Shown piece after piece: positions 26,755 through 36,100 of a stretch of DNA of 46,705 bases. Each line of letters opens with the position of its first letter. Position 1 is the first letter of the stretch. Below the pieces are notes generated by a model. It was given only the letters and a program-made list of their open reading frames with translations. It did no database searches and was not told where the DNA came from. A program made the translations under genes and the position numbers. Source of the DNA: Sulfuricella sp035530375. GTDB lineage: Bacteria > Pseudomonadota > Gammaproteobacteria > Burkholderiales > Sulfuricellaceae. The stretch lies in contig DATKUY010000029.1 in assembly GCA_035530375.1 (NCBI GenBank), positions 1 to 46,705 on the forward strand. Reading direction: 5' to 3'.

Positions 26755-26825
26755 ACCGCAGAGGCGCGGAGGCGCAGAGAGTTCGACTTCTTGCTTTGAT
26801 CTCTGCGCCTCCGCGCCTCTGCGGT
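26755..26825. repeat. Palindromic intergenic repeat, copy 4 (sucC-sucD gap)
   Basis: This is the most perfect copy: 26-bp arms at 26755-26780 and 26800-26825 match exactly, with a 19-base loop. The arm begins ACCGCAGAGGCGCGGAGG. It lies between two genes whose products are made in equal amounts, and would form a very stable hairpin in the sucCD mRNA without a T-run. Confidence 0.93.
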
Positions 26826-26833
26826 TCAAAAAA

Positions 26834-27994
26834 TCACTTAACCGCCGCCACTGTCTGCTTGGCGGCATCGGTCAGGTCGCTGGCCGAGATCACGCCGACG
26901 CCGCTTTCGGCCAGCATCTTCTGCCCCAGTTCCACGTTGGTGCCTTCCAGACGCACGATCACCGGCACCTTGACGCCGACATCCTTGACGGCCGTGATGA
27001 TGCCTTCGGCAATAATGTCGCAGCGCATGATGCCGCCGAAGATGTTGACCAGGATGGCCTTGACGTTGGTATCGGAGAGAATGATCCGGAATGCCTTGGC
27101 CACGGTATCCGCCGTGGCGCCGCCGCCGACATCGAGGAAATTGGCCGGTTGGCCGCCGTGCAATTGAATCAGGTCCATGGTCGCCATCGCCAGGCCGGCA
27201 CCATTCACCATGCAGCCGATGTTGCCGGACAGGGCGATGTAGTTGAGGTCGAACTCTTTCGCCGCCACTTCCTTCGGATCGATCTGGGTGGTATCGCTCA
27301 ATTCAGCCAGCGCCTTGTGCCGATAGAGCGCGTTGTCGTCCACGCCGATCTTGCAGTCCAGCGCGACCAGGCTGCCCGGCACGGTGACGACCAGCGGGTT
27401 GATCTCGACCATGGACAGGTCGTTCTCCATGAACAGGCGGTACAAACCCTTGGCCAGCTTGCCGAACTCGGCGATCTGCTTGCCTTCCAAGCCGAGGCCG
27501 AAAGCCAGCGCACGGCACTGGAAATCCTGCAAGCCGAGCAGTGGATCGCAGAATTCCTTGAGGATTTTTTCCGGGGTAGCGTGAGCAACCTCTTCGATTT
27601 CCATGCCGCCTGCGCTGGACGCCACCAGCGCCACGCGCTCGGATTCGCGGTCAACTGTCAGGCTGAGATAAAGTTCGCGGGCAATCGGCAGCGTTTCCTC
27701 GATCAGCAAACACGAGGCAACCTGGCCGTCTGGCGCATTCTGGTAGGTCACCAGATTCTTCCCGAGCAAGGCATTCACCGCCTCTTTGAACGCCTCGCGC
27801 GACCTGACCAGCTTCACTCCGCCCGCCTTGCCGCGGCCGCCGGCGTGGATCTGCGCTTTCACCACCCAGGCCTCGCCGCCCAATTCCGCCATTGCGCCGT
27901 CCGCCTGGGAAGCGCTGTCGATTGCCACGCCGCGCGGCGTGACGACACCATATTCACGCAGCAACTGCTTGGCCTGATATTCATGCAAGTTCAT
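26834..27994 (-). CDS. sucC: Succinate-CoA ligase (ADP-forming), beta subunit
   Basis: SucC carries the ATP-grasp nucleotide site and the succinate site of succinyl-CoA synthetase. The 386-residue protein has the normal length. It begins MNLHEYQAKQLLREYGV and contains the ATP-grasp element VVKAQIHAGGRGKAGGVKL. In the C-terminal domain it has ALSGNIGCMVNGAGLAMATM and ANFLDVGGGA. It is the first gene of a leftward sucC-sucD-nadE-glnB string. A TATAAT on the minus strand lies about 40 bases upstream. Confidence 0.96.
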   Translation of the reverse strand: MNLHEYQAKQLLREYGVVTPRGVAIDSASQADGAMAELGGEAWVVKAQIHAGGRGKAGGVKLVRSREAFKEAVNALLGKNLVTYQNAPDGQVASCLLIEETLPIARELYLSLTVDRESERVALVASSAGGMEIEEVAHATPEKILKEFCDPLLGLQDFQCRALAFGLGLEGKQIAEFGKLAKGLYRLFMENDLSMVEINPLVVTVPGSLVALDCKIGVDDNALYRHKALAELSDTTQIDPKEVAAKEFDLNYIALSGNIGCMVNGAGLAMATMDLIQLHGGQPANFLDVGGGATADTVAKAFRIILSDTNVKAILVNIFGGIMRCDIIAEGIITAVKDVGVKVPVIVRLEGTNVELGQKMLAESGVGVISASDLTDAAKQTVAAVK

Positions 27995-28031
27995 ACGAAT
28001 TCTCTGTCTTGATTTGGGAAAGAAAACGTGG

Positions 28032-28037
28032 ATTATA
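28032..28037 (-). promoter_or_regulatory. Possible -10 box for sucC
   Basis: On the minus strand this reads TATAAT, with an expected start near 28025 and a leader of about 30 bases. No good -35 is seen at the normal distance, where the sequence enters the end of the EAL-HDOD gene. Confidence 0.4.
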
Positions 28038-28060
28038 AAGACTTGGAGGGGATTGAGATA

Positions 28061-29539
28061 CTACCGGTCGAGTTCTTCCGCCCAGACCAGCGCCTTGACC
28101 TGAGCCATATTGACCTCGTCGGCGCTCAATCCGCAGGCGGCAGCATATTGAACGATAGCCTCCTGATCCGCCTCTTCGCAGGCAATGGCAAGCGACAGGA
28201 AGGGGGCATAAATGCCTTCGCGGCGCGCCAGCGCTGCCATCACCTGGCCCGGCAATTTCATCTGATCCAGCGCCTGCTCCATCGGCACATTCAGCAATGC
28301 GTCCAGCAACGAGAAAATCCCGACGATGAACAAGCCTTCCTGCTCGGCAGGAGGCAGCTTGTCATGGCCCAACAGTTCCGTCATGCGGGCACGCACCAGC
28401 GCGTTCTGCAACAGCGCCCTGCCGCGCGCATCCTGCGTGCCGCTGGTGAACAGCAGCAGCGTCAGCCAACGGTACAGCTGTTTGTAGCCGAGTATCATCA
28501 ACGCATGGGCAATGGAGCGGATCTGCTGCTGCAAACCATTGACCGGCGCGTTAATGTAGCGCAGCAGCTTGTAGGTAAGCACGGCATCGTGCCTGAATCC
28601 TTCTTCCAGATGAGAAACCTCAACCTGATTTTTCGCCATGTCGAGCAATTCCATGACCCTGATGCGGTTGCTGTCGACACAGGGAGGCAAGGAGGGACGC
28701 AAACGGGTGAAATAATTACCCTCGTAATAATGGAACTGCATCTTGTGACAGGCCTCGAAATCGTCCTCCGTTTCCACGTTTTTCGCGATCAATCGCAGCA
28801 TGGGCTTGTCCAGGAAACGGTCTGCCAGTTTGCCGAGCTCAATGGCGTTAAACCGGGAAACATCCACCCTGACAAAGCTCGCCAGCGCGAGAAATGGCCC
28901 CAACCCCAGTTTCGGTTCAAAATCGTCGAGCGCAATCTGATAGCCCATATCCCTGAGTTCTCGGCAGCGCAGCAGGTTGTCCTCCACCCGTTCCAGGTCC
29001 GGACGCACGACCAACACCACTCCCTTGCTGGGCAATTTCAGCAACAACCGGCTTTCCAGCATATCGGGGGAAATTGCGACAAACGCAAGTTTATCTTCAA
29101 GCAAGCGTTCAAGATTGAGGCCAGCCAGGCAGCGGATCAAGGCTTCATCCTGTATCCTCAACAAGGCTGCGTCGGGCTCCCTGGCCGTGGGCAATACTTT
29201 GCTGCGCAACAGCAATTCGTAGCCGACAATGTGCTGGGAGCGATCCAGTACCGGCTGGCGCCCGATGATTTTCTGCCGGAGTTTTTCCACATTGGTGCGC
29301 GGGCCGTTGGTCTGGATTTCCGGAACGCTGGCAACCACGTTATTCGCCGCGAAATGGCCGGTATCGATCGATTCGTTATCCGCCACGGGCGAAAGGGGTT
29401 CGAGCAAGGGGATGGAGTTACCCAGAGAGGAGGGAGGCGCCATGGCAGATGCCGGAGCGGACGGCGACAGCAGCTTTTCGCTTGGCTTTTTGGCGGAAGC
29501 CGTTCCACCCTTAAAAAATTTTATATATTTTTCTAGCAC
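28061..29539 (-). CDS. Degenerate EAL plus HDOD signalling protein
   Basis: This 492-residue protein starts with GTG, with AGGG about seven bases upstream. A low-complexity N-terminal 85 residues precede an EAL-like domain (about 90-290), which begins GRQPVLDRSQHIVGYELLLRS. An HDOD domain (about 300-480) contains FRHDAVLTYKLLRYINAPV and ARMTELLGHDKLPPAEQEGLF. The EAL domain has lost key residues of active c-di-GMP phosphodiesterases: DDFGxG is replaced by DDFEPKLG and the LKID strand reads VRVDVS. It is therefore probably catalytically silent. This matches the YuxH-type family. It likely works through protein contacts in motility or stress signalling; the target is unknown. Confidence 0.9.
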   Translation of the reverse strand: MLEKYIKFFKGGTASAKKPSEKLLSPSAPASAMAPPSSLGNSIPLLEPLSPVADNESIDTGHFAANNVVASVPEIQTNGPRTNVEKLRQKIIGRQPVLDRSQHIVGYELLLRSKVLPTAREPDAALLRIQDEALIRCLAGLNLERLLEDKLAFVAISPDMLESRLLLKLPSKGVVLVVRPDLERVEDNLLRCRELRDMGYQIALDDFEPKLGLGPFLALASFVRVDVSRFNAIELGKLADRFLDKPMLRLIAKNVETEDDFEACHKMQFHYYEGNYFTRLRPSLPPCVDSNRIRVMELLDMAKNQVEVSHLEEGFRHDAVLTYKLLRYINAPVNGLQQQIRSIAHALMILGYKQLYRWLTLLLFTSGTQDARGRALLQNALVRARMTELLGHDKLPPAEQEGLFIVGIFSLLDALLNVPMEQALDQMKLPGQVMAALARREGIYAPFLSLAIACEEADQEAIVQYAAACGLSADEVNMAQVKALVWAEELDR

Positions 29540-29593
29540 TTACAGGCCCTGTAAATCCCGTCATGACGATTTTAACATGCTATCACTACACAC

Positions 29594-29605
29594 AAGTTTC
29601 ATTAC
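29594..29605 (+). promoter_or_regulatory. Candidate operator upstream of the cus cluster (AAGTTTCATTAC)
   Basis: AAGTTTCATTAC occurs here and again, identically, at 36402-36413 before the second metal-resistance unit. A shorter copy, AAGTTTCAATG, follows at 29624. The site lies about 95 bases before the His-rich gene. It may be bound by a CopR/CusR-type response regulator, but no regulator gene is in the window. Confidence 0.4.
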
Positions 29606-29689
29606 ACAAATGTTAGGGGCTTGAAGTTTCAATGGGTTTGCTATCTAATTTAGCCAGTGCTTACATAAACCGGCATAACTAAAGAAAAA

Positions 29690-30061
29690 ATGAAGCAACT
29701 GTTGCACAAATTCATTCTCGGCTTTCTGCTATTGTGGCTCCCGTTGCAGGGATTCGCCGCGACCGGCATGTCTTTCTGCCGCCATGATCACACCCCGCCG
29801 CATGCGATGCAGACCGGCATGCACCACGATCATAATGGAGGTGATTGCAGCCACGGGCAGGATGCGCCATCCGCTTCTTCATCCCAAACGCAGTGCGACG
29901 ATTGCGGCTATTGCCATCTGGGCGGAGCACCGGCACTGCTGCCAGCCCTGTTTGGCTTGAACAACACCGCCGGGTTCTCTTTCAAATTCGCCTTCGATTC
30001 ACATCTGCAACTGTTTTTCCCCGAACAACCGCAACGACCCCCTCTCACCCGCTTTTCCTGA
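29690..30061 (+). CDS. Exported His/Cys-rich protein (DUF2946-like)
   Basis: This 123-residue protein has a signal peptide (FILGFLLLWLPLQGFAATG). It then has a His-rich stretch (HDHTPPHAMQTGMHHDHNGG) and a Cys cluster CDDCGYCHLGG. A hydrophobic segment and a polar tail complete it. The Cys/His content and position directly before cusF and cusCBA point to periplasmic or membrane-surface binding of copper or silver. The shape resembles DUF2946 proteins; family membership is tentative. There is no strong Shine-Dalgarno sequence before the ATG. Confidence 0.78.
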   Translation: MKQLLHKFILGFLLLWLPLQGFAATGMSFCRHDHTPPHAMQTGMHHDHNGGDCSHGQDAPSASSSQTQCDDCGYCHLGGAPALLPALFGLNNTAGFSFKFAFDSHLQLFFPEQPQRPPLTRFS

Positions 30062-30193
30062 TTTTATTCCTAGCTCCACAGAACAGTAAATGGAAGCGCC
30101 GGATATGCAGCACGGTGCCTTCAGGCAATGATGGTCAAATGGCTTAATTCGCCTATCGACTGCCATTCCACGACGCGATAAAAGGAAAATATC

Positions 30194-30499
30194 ATGAGAA
30201 GAAAACTGACTATCCTCATCCCCGCCCTTGCCATGCTGGCCGGGTCCGCCAGCTCGTATGCGGCTGATGCGGCCACGGGGCGGGGCACGGTCAACAGGAT
30301 TGACGCCGCCTCCGCCACCGTAAACATTTCGCACGAAGCCATCCCGGCCCTGAAATGGCCCGGCATGACCATGGATTTCAAAGTCGCCGACAAGAAGCTG
30401 TTGACGAACATCAAAGCCGGCCAGAAAGTCAGCTTCGGCCTTGTCAAGGAACCGGCAGCAGGTTATATGATTTCGCACATCGAACCAGCGAAAAAATAA
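30194..30499 (+). CDS. cusF: Periplasmic Cu(I)/Ag(I) chaperone CusF
   Basis: CusF binds Cu(I) or Ag(I) in the periplasm and hands it to CusB and CusA. The 101-residue precursor has a signal peptide ending SSYAAD and a small beta-barrel domain. The metal site is clear: His47, Trp55, Met58 and Met60 in HEAIPALKWPGMTMDF. Their spacing is identical to the E. coli His36-Trp44-Met47-Met49 site, including the Trp that gives the cation-pi contact. It lies upstream of cusCBA on the same strand. Confidence 0.94.
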   Translation: MRRKLTILIPALAMLAGSASSYAADAATGRGTVNRIDAASATVNISHEAIPALKWPGMTMDFKVADKKLLTNIKAGQKVSFGLVKEPAAGYMISHIEPAKK

Positions 30500-30572
30500 A
30501 CCTTCGGACGGGGGCCGCAGGACTCCCCGTCCGCCGCTGTCTCAGCTTCCTTATCATCAAGGACGGAGTCAA

Positions 30573-31856
30573 ATGAAACCCCATCGCCATCCAATGCTGC
30601 GATCGTTTACGCTCGCCCTGGTTCTGGTCACCATGCCAGCGCCGGCCGAACCCATCACCCCCCTCCCCGGGGCCAACCTGGAAAGCCTGCTGGAACTGGC
30701 ACGCAAACAGAATCCGGAGCTCGCCGCCCGGCGCCACGAGGAGGATGCCGCCTCGGAGCGGGTTTATCCCGCCGGCGCCCTGCCCGACCCGACGCTGCGC
30801 ACCGAACTTCAGGACATCACCAATCAGGGCATCGACGCCAGCCCCAATGTTCTGCCCGGAAGGATCGGCAACACCAAATACACGCTCATTCAGCCCATCC
30901 CGTTTTGGGGCAAGCGCGACCTGAAGCGCGAAGTCGCCGAAGCCGAGGCCAACCAGGCTAAAGGCCGCGCCGCAGAGACCTGGTCGGAACTTTCGACACG
31001 CGTCAAAACAGTCTACGCACAGTATTACCTGATCGCCCATACCGAATTGCTGACGCGGGAAATTCTCGACCTGGTGGAGAACCTGGAAAAAATCTCCCGC
31101 TCCCGCTATGCCAACGGGCTGGTTCCGCAACAGGACGTCATTCGCGCCCAGGTTGAACAGACCGGCATCCGCAGCGACCTGGTGGCTATCGAAACGGAGC
31201 ATCACCATGCCCATGTCAGGCTGAACCTGTTGCTGAACCGCCCCGCAGCAGCGCCCCTGGCAGAACCCGACCGGCTGCGCCCGATGCCGAAGCCGGCCAG
31301 GCTGGACTATGCCTCACTGGAAAAACGGCTGCGCGCCGGCAATCCGCAACTGTTTACCGATGAAGCCGGTGTTGCCGCGGCCGAGAAGAACCGCGAACTT
31401 GTCTACAAAAACCGTTACCCCGATTTCAACCTCGGGCTCGCACCGACCCAGGTCGGCGACAAGGTCAACACATGGGGGCTGATGATCGAGCTGAACATCC
31501 CGTTGCAACAGGAAAGCCGGCGCTCAAAGGAACGCGAGGCACAAGCGATGCTGGCGGCAGCCGAGTCGCGCAGGGAATCGACCCAGAACCGGCTTCTTGC
31601 CGGTCTCGCCGAAATCCTCTCCTCACTGGATGCGGCGCGCCGGGTCGAATCCCTGACGCAGACCAGTCTCCTGCCGCAGGCCGAGCTGACCTTCAAGGCG
31701 GCGCTGGCCGGCTATGAAACCGGCAAGGTGGACTTTGCCACCCTGCTCGACGCGCAACGCCAGATCCGCAAGGCCCGGCTGGACATCCTCAAGGCGCAGA
31801 CCGATGAGCAGGTGAGTCTGGCCGAAATCGAACGACTGATGGGAGAAGATTTATGA
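30573..31856 (+). CDS. cusC: TolC-family outer-membrane factor of the Cus efflux system
   Basis: This is the outer-membrane channel of a tripartite RND metal exporter. The 427-residue protein has a signal peptide (SFTLALVLVTMPAPAEP) and no lipobox Cys. It has the duplicated long helical pattern of TolC-like proteins, including GNTKYTLIQPIPFWGKRDLKREVAEAEA and later LMIELNIPLQQESRRSKEREA. Its stop overlaps the cusB start (ATGA at 31853-31856), giving translational coupling. The name rests mainly on the linked Cus-type pump; it is a CzcC/CusC-type protein. Confidence 0.92.
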   Translation: MKPHRHPMLRSFTLALVLVTMPAPAEPITPLPGANLESLLELARKQNPELAARRHEEDAASERVYPAGALPDPTLRTELQDITNQGIDASPNVLPGRIGNTKYTLIQPIPFWGKRDLKREVAEAEANQAKGRAAETWSELSTRVKTVYAQYYLIAHTELLTREILDLVENLEKISRSRYANGLVPQQDVIRAQVEQTGIRSDLVAIETEHHHAHVRLNLLLNRPAAAPLAEPDRLRPMPKPARLDYASLEKRLRAGNPQLFTDEAGVAAAEKNRELVYKNRYPDFNLGLAPTQVGDKVNTWGLMIELNIPLQQESRRSKEREAQAMLAAAESRRESTQNRLLAGLAEILSSLDAARRVESLTQTSLLPQAELTFKAALAGYETGKVDFATLLDAQRQIRKARLDILKAQTDEQVSLAEIERLMGEDL

Positions 31857-33190
31857 GCAAGGGAGCGGGAATCGCTTTAACTGTTGTCCTGATCGGGGCG
31901 CTAGGCGCCGGATACTGGCTGGGCAGCACAGGGACATTCGGCCGCGCCACACCGGCCGGATCGCAAACTGCTGCCGGCGGGGAACCGGCCATGAAGGCGC
32001 GTAAAATCCTGTTCTATCGCAACCCGATGGGGTTGCCGGACACCTCGCAAACGCCGAAGAAAGACCAGATGGGCATGGACTACATTCCGGTCTATGAAGG
32101 CGAGGAGGATGTTTCTCCCGAAGGCAGGAATCAGGTCAAAATCAGCGCCGAGAAAATCCAGAAACTCGGGGTTCGCACCGAGGCCGCCGCCATGCGCGAC
32201 CTGACGCGCAGCGTCCGCGCAGTCGGCCGGGTCGAAGCAAACGAACGCCTGACCTACACCGTCGCACCGAAATTCGAGGGCTGGATCGAGCGGCTGCACG
32301 TCAATACCACCGGACAGACGGTGCGCAAGGGACAACCCCTGCTGGAAGTTTACAGCCCGGAACTGGTATCGGCGCAGCAGGAATATGCGATTGCCCGCCA
32401 GGGCCAGCATGATATGCGCGATGCCGGGGCGGAAGCGCAGGCGAGCATGAAACAGCTCGCCGAGGCCAGTCTGACCCGCCTGAAAAACTGGGACATTTCC
32501 GATGAACAGCTGCAAGCCCTGAGCAAAGGCGAAAAATCCCGGCACACCCTCACCTTCCGCTCACCGGTGAATGGCATCGTGACAGAGAAAAAAGCGGTGC
32601 AAGGCATGCGCTTCATGCCCGGCGAGGTGCTTTACCAGATTGCCGACCTGTCTTCGATATGGATCATCGCCGACGTGTTCGAACAGGACCTGGCGCTGGT
32701 GAAGCCGGGCCAAAGTGCCAAGGTCAGGGTCAACGCCTACCCCGGCAAGGAATTCAGCGCCAGGGTATCTTACGTCTACCCCACGCTCAACACCCAGACC
32801 CGCACCGTCCCGGTGCGGATAGAGCTTGCCAATCCGGGTGGACTGCTGAAACCGGCGATGTATGCGGACGTCGAACTGGCCGCGCCGAGCAGCGGAAAAG
32901 TATTGACCATTCCGATCTCGGCAGTGATTTTCGGCGGAACCCGGCAGACCGTGCTGGTGCAACTGGCCGAAGGCCGTTTCGAACCGCGCCAGGTAAAGCT
33001 CGGCGTGCGGGGAGACGACTACATCGAAGTACTGGAAGGCATAGGCGAAGGCGAAAAAGTCGTGGTCACCGCCAACTTCCTGATCGACTCCGAGAGCAAT
33101 CTCAAGGCGGCGTTGAGCGGTTTCGGCGCGCCGGTAAAACCGGAAGTCAAGCCCGCGGCAGCACCTGCCACCGAACGCAAGGACCGATAA
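31853..33190 (+). CDS. cusB: Periplasmic adaptor of the Cus efflux system
   Basis: CusB links pump and outer-membrane channel and takes metal from CusF. The 445-residue protein has an N-terminal anchor (GIALTVVLIGALGAGYWLG) and a Met-containing heavy-metal-binding segment at about 54-81 (YRNPMGLPDTS, DQMGMDYIPVY). Lipoyl/barrel-sandwich halves flank a helical hairpin (QEYAIARQGQHDMRDAGAEA), and beta-barrel and membrane-proximal domains follow. A short Pro/Ala/Lys tail ends the protein. cusA starts one base after its stop. Confidence 0.95.
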   Translation: MSKGAGIALTVVLIGALGAGYWLGSTGTFGRATPAGSQTAAGGEPAMKARKILFYRNPMGLPDTSQTPKKDQMGMDYIPVYEGEEDVSPEGRNQVKISAEKIQKLGVRTEAAAMRDLTRSVRAVGRVEANERLTYTVAPKFEGWIERLHVNTTGQTVRKGQPLLEVYSPELVSAQQEYAIARQGQHDMRDAGAEAQASMKQLAEASLTRLKNWDISDEQLQALSKGEKSRHTLTFRSPVNGIVTEKKAVQGMRFMPGEVLYQIADLSSIWIIADVFEQDLALVKPGQSAKVRVNAYPGKEFSARVSYVYPTLNTQTRTVPVRIELANPGGLLKPAMYADVELAAPSSGKVLTIPISAVIFGGTRQTVLVQLAEGRFEPRQVKLGVRGDDYIEVLEGIGEGEKVVVTANFLIDSESNLKAALSGFGAPVKPEVKPAAAPATERKDR

Positions 33191-33191
33191 G

Positions 33192-36100
33192 ATGCTCAGC
33201 CGCATTATCGAATGGTCGGCCCGCAACGTCTTTCTGGTGTTGCTGGCGACCCTGCTCCTCATCGGCGCAGGCATTTACGCCGTGATCAAGACGCCGCTCG
33301 ACGCCCTGCCCGACCTCTCCGACGTTCAGGTGATCGTTTACACCGGTTACCCCGGCCAGGCACCTCAGGTAGTGGAAGACCAGATCACTTATCCGCTCAC
33401 CACATCCATGCTGTCGGTGCCGAAATCCAAGGTAGTACGCGGCTTTTCGTTCTTCGGCGCATCCTTCGTCTATGTCATTTTCGAGGATGGCACGGATATC
33501 TATTGGGCACGCTCGCGGGTACTGGAATACCTCGCCTCGATCTCCGGTCGCCTGCCACGCGGCGTCACGCCCGAGCTCGGCCCGGATGCCACCGGCGTAG
33601 GCTGGGTCTACCAGTATGTCGTGCTGGCGAAAAACAGGTCGCTGGCCGAGCTGCGCACGATCCAGGACTGGTACCTGCGCTACCAGTTGACCAAGGCGCC
33701 GGGAGTGGCGGAAGTCGCCAGCATCGGCGGCTTCGTTCAGCAATATCAGGTGATCGTCGATCCGCGCAAGCTCCAGGCCTATGGGGTGCATATCACCAAG
33801 GTCAAGCAGGTGATCCGGGATTCCAACCGCGACGTCGGCGGGCGCGTCATAGAAATGGCGGAAACCGAGTACATGGTGCGCGGCATAGGCTATCTGCGCG
33901 GCAAAAGCGACCTGGAACTGCTCGTGGTCAAGAGCGACAAAGGCGTACCGGTGCTGCTGCGCGACGTGGCGCGGGTGGAGCTCGGGCCAGACGAGCGCCG
34001 CGGGCTGACCGAGCTCAACGGCGAGGGCGAAGTGGTGTCGGGCATCGTCATGGCGCGCTACGGGCAGAATGCGCTGGAAGTAATCAGGAACATCAAGGCC
34101 AAGATCGCCGAAATTTCCAGCGGCCTGCCTGAAGGCGTGACGATCCAGAGCGTGTACGACCGCTCCGACCTGATCCTGCGCGCCATCGCCAACCTCAAGC
34201 ACACGCTGCTGGAGGAAAGCGCCATCGTCGCGCTGGTGTGCGTGCTGTTCCTGCTGCATGTAAGAAGCGCCCTGGTCGCCATCATCATGCTGCCGGTAGG
34301 GGTGCTGATCGCCTTCATCGCCATGCGGCTGCTCGGCATGAACTCCAACATCATGAGCCTCGGCGGCATCGCCATCGCCATCGGCGCGATGGTGGATGCA
34401 GCCATCGTCATGATCGAAAACGCCCACAAACACCTGGAGAGGCTGCCGCAGGACGGATCGCGGGTTAACGCCGTAGTGAATGCCTGCAAGGAGGTCGGCC
34501 CGGCGCTGTTTTTTTCGCTGCTGATCATTACCGTCTCCTTCCTGCCGGTGTTCACGCTGGAAGCCCAGGAAGGCAGGCTGTTCTCCCCGCTCGCCTACAC
34601 CAAGACCTTCTCCATGGCCGGCGCAGCGCTGCTGTCGGTGACGCTGGTGCCGGTGCTGATGATGCTGTTCGTGCGCGGCAAAATCATGCCCGAGGCGAAA
34701 AATCCGGTGAACCGCTTCCTCATCTGGCTGTACCGGCCGGCGATCGCCTGGGTGATGCGCTGGAAGAAACTGACCATCGTCATTGCGCTGGCGGCTATCG
34801 TGGTCAGCCTCTATCCTGCGTCCCGGCTCGGCAGCGAGTTCATGCCGACCCTGAACGAGGGTACGCTGTTCTACATGCCGACAGGGTTGCCCGGCATGTC
34901 GGTGACCAAGGCGGCTGAACTGCTGCAAACCCAGGACAAGATCATCAAGAGCTTCCCCGAGGTGGCCTCGGTTTACGGCAAGGCAGGGCGCGCCGACACC
35001 GCCACCGACCCGGCGCCGCTGGAGATGTTCGAAACGGTGATCAACCTGAAACCGGAAGCCGAATGGCGGCCCGGCATGACCATCGACAAGCTGACTGCCG
35101 AACTGGACAAGGCGCTGCAGATTCCCGGCATATCCAATTCCTGGACCATGCCGATCAAGGCGCGCATCGACATGCTTTCCACCGGCATCCGCACGCCGAT
35201 CGGCATCAAGGTGTTCGGCAAGGATCTAGTCGAAATGGGAAAACTGGCCCAACAGATCGAGACCGTCGTCAAGACCGTGCCCGGCACCACCAGCGCTTTC
35301 GCCGAGCGCATCACCGGCGGCTACTACCTCAACATCAAACTGCGCCGCGAGCAGTTGGCCCGCTACGGCCTCGCTGTCGGCGACCTGCAGGAGATCATCG
35401 CCAGCGCGATGGGGGGCGAGGTCGTCACCACTACGGTGGAGGGCCGCGAGCGCTTCGGCGTCAGCGTGCGCTATCCGCGCGAGCTGCGCTCCGACCCGCA
35501 GGCGATCGCCACCCAGATACTGGTGCCGATCGGCGGCGAAAGGGGTGAGCCGCCCGTGATGGTGCCGCTCGGACAACTGGCGACGGTCGAGGTAGCCAGG
35601 GGAGCACCGGCGATACGCACCGAAAACGCGCTGCTCTCTGCCTACATCTTCGTCGACATCCGCGGTCGCGACATCGGCGGTTACGTGCACGACGCACAGA
35701 AGGCCGTGCAGGAACGGGTGAAATTCCCGCCCGGCTACTACGCCACCTGGAGCGGCCAGTTCGAGTACATGGAACGCGCCAAGGCGAAGATGAAAATCGT
35801 GATACCGGTTACCCTGGCGATCATCTTCGCTCTGCTCTACCTCAACTTCCGGCGTTTGACCGAAACGCTGATCGTGATGCTCTCCGTGCCTTTCGCTCTA
35901 GTCGGCGGCATCTGGCTGATGTGGGCGCTGGGCTACAATCTTTCGGTCGCCGTGGCGGTGGGTTTCATCGCGCTGGCGGGCGTGGCGGCGGAAACCGGCG
36001 TGGTGATGCTGATCTACCTCGACCAGGCCCTGAATGAAATCAAATCCAGGCGCGAAGCGGAGGGCAAGCCGCTCGTCCCTTCCGACCTCTATGCCGCGGT

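Noticed and set aside
26243..28012. Rightward open frame of about 590 codons across sucD and sucC
   Set aside because: It runs through two clear genes and the palindromic repeat; antisense shadow.
28028..29536. Rightward open frame of about 500 codons opposite the EAL-HDOD gene
   Set aside because: The leftward frame has clear EAL and HDOD motifs; the opposite frame has none.
33147..34928. Long leftward open frame of nearly 600 codons opposite cusA
   Set aside because: It is the antisense of cusA in a GC-rich gene. It is full of His, Arg, Gln and Asp with no domain, and cusB and cusA are unambiguous on the other strand.
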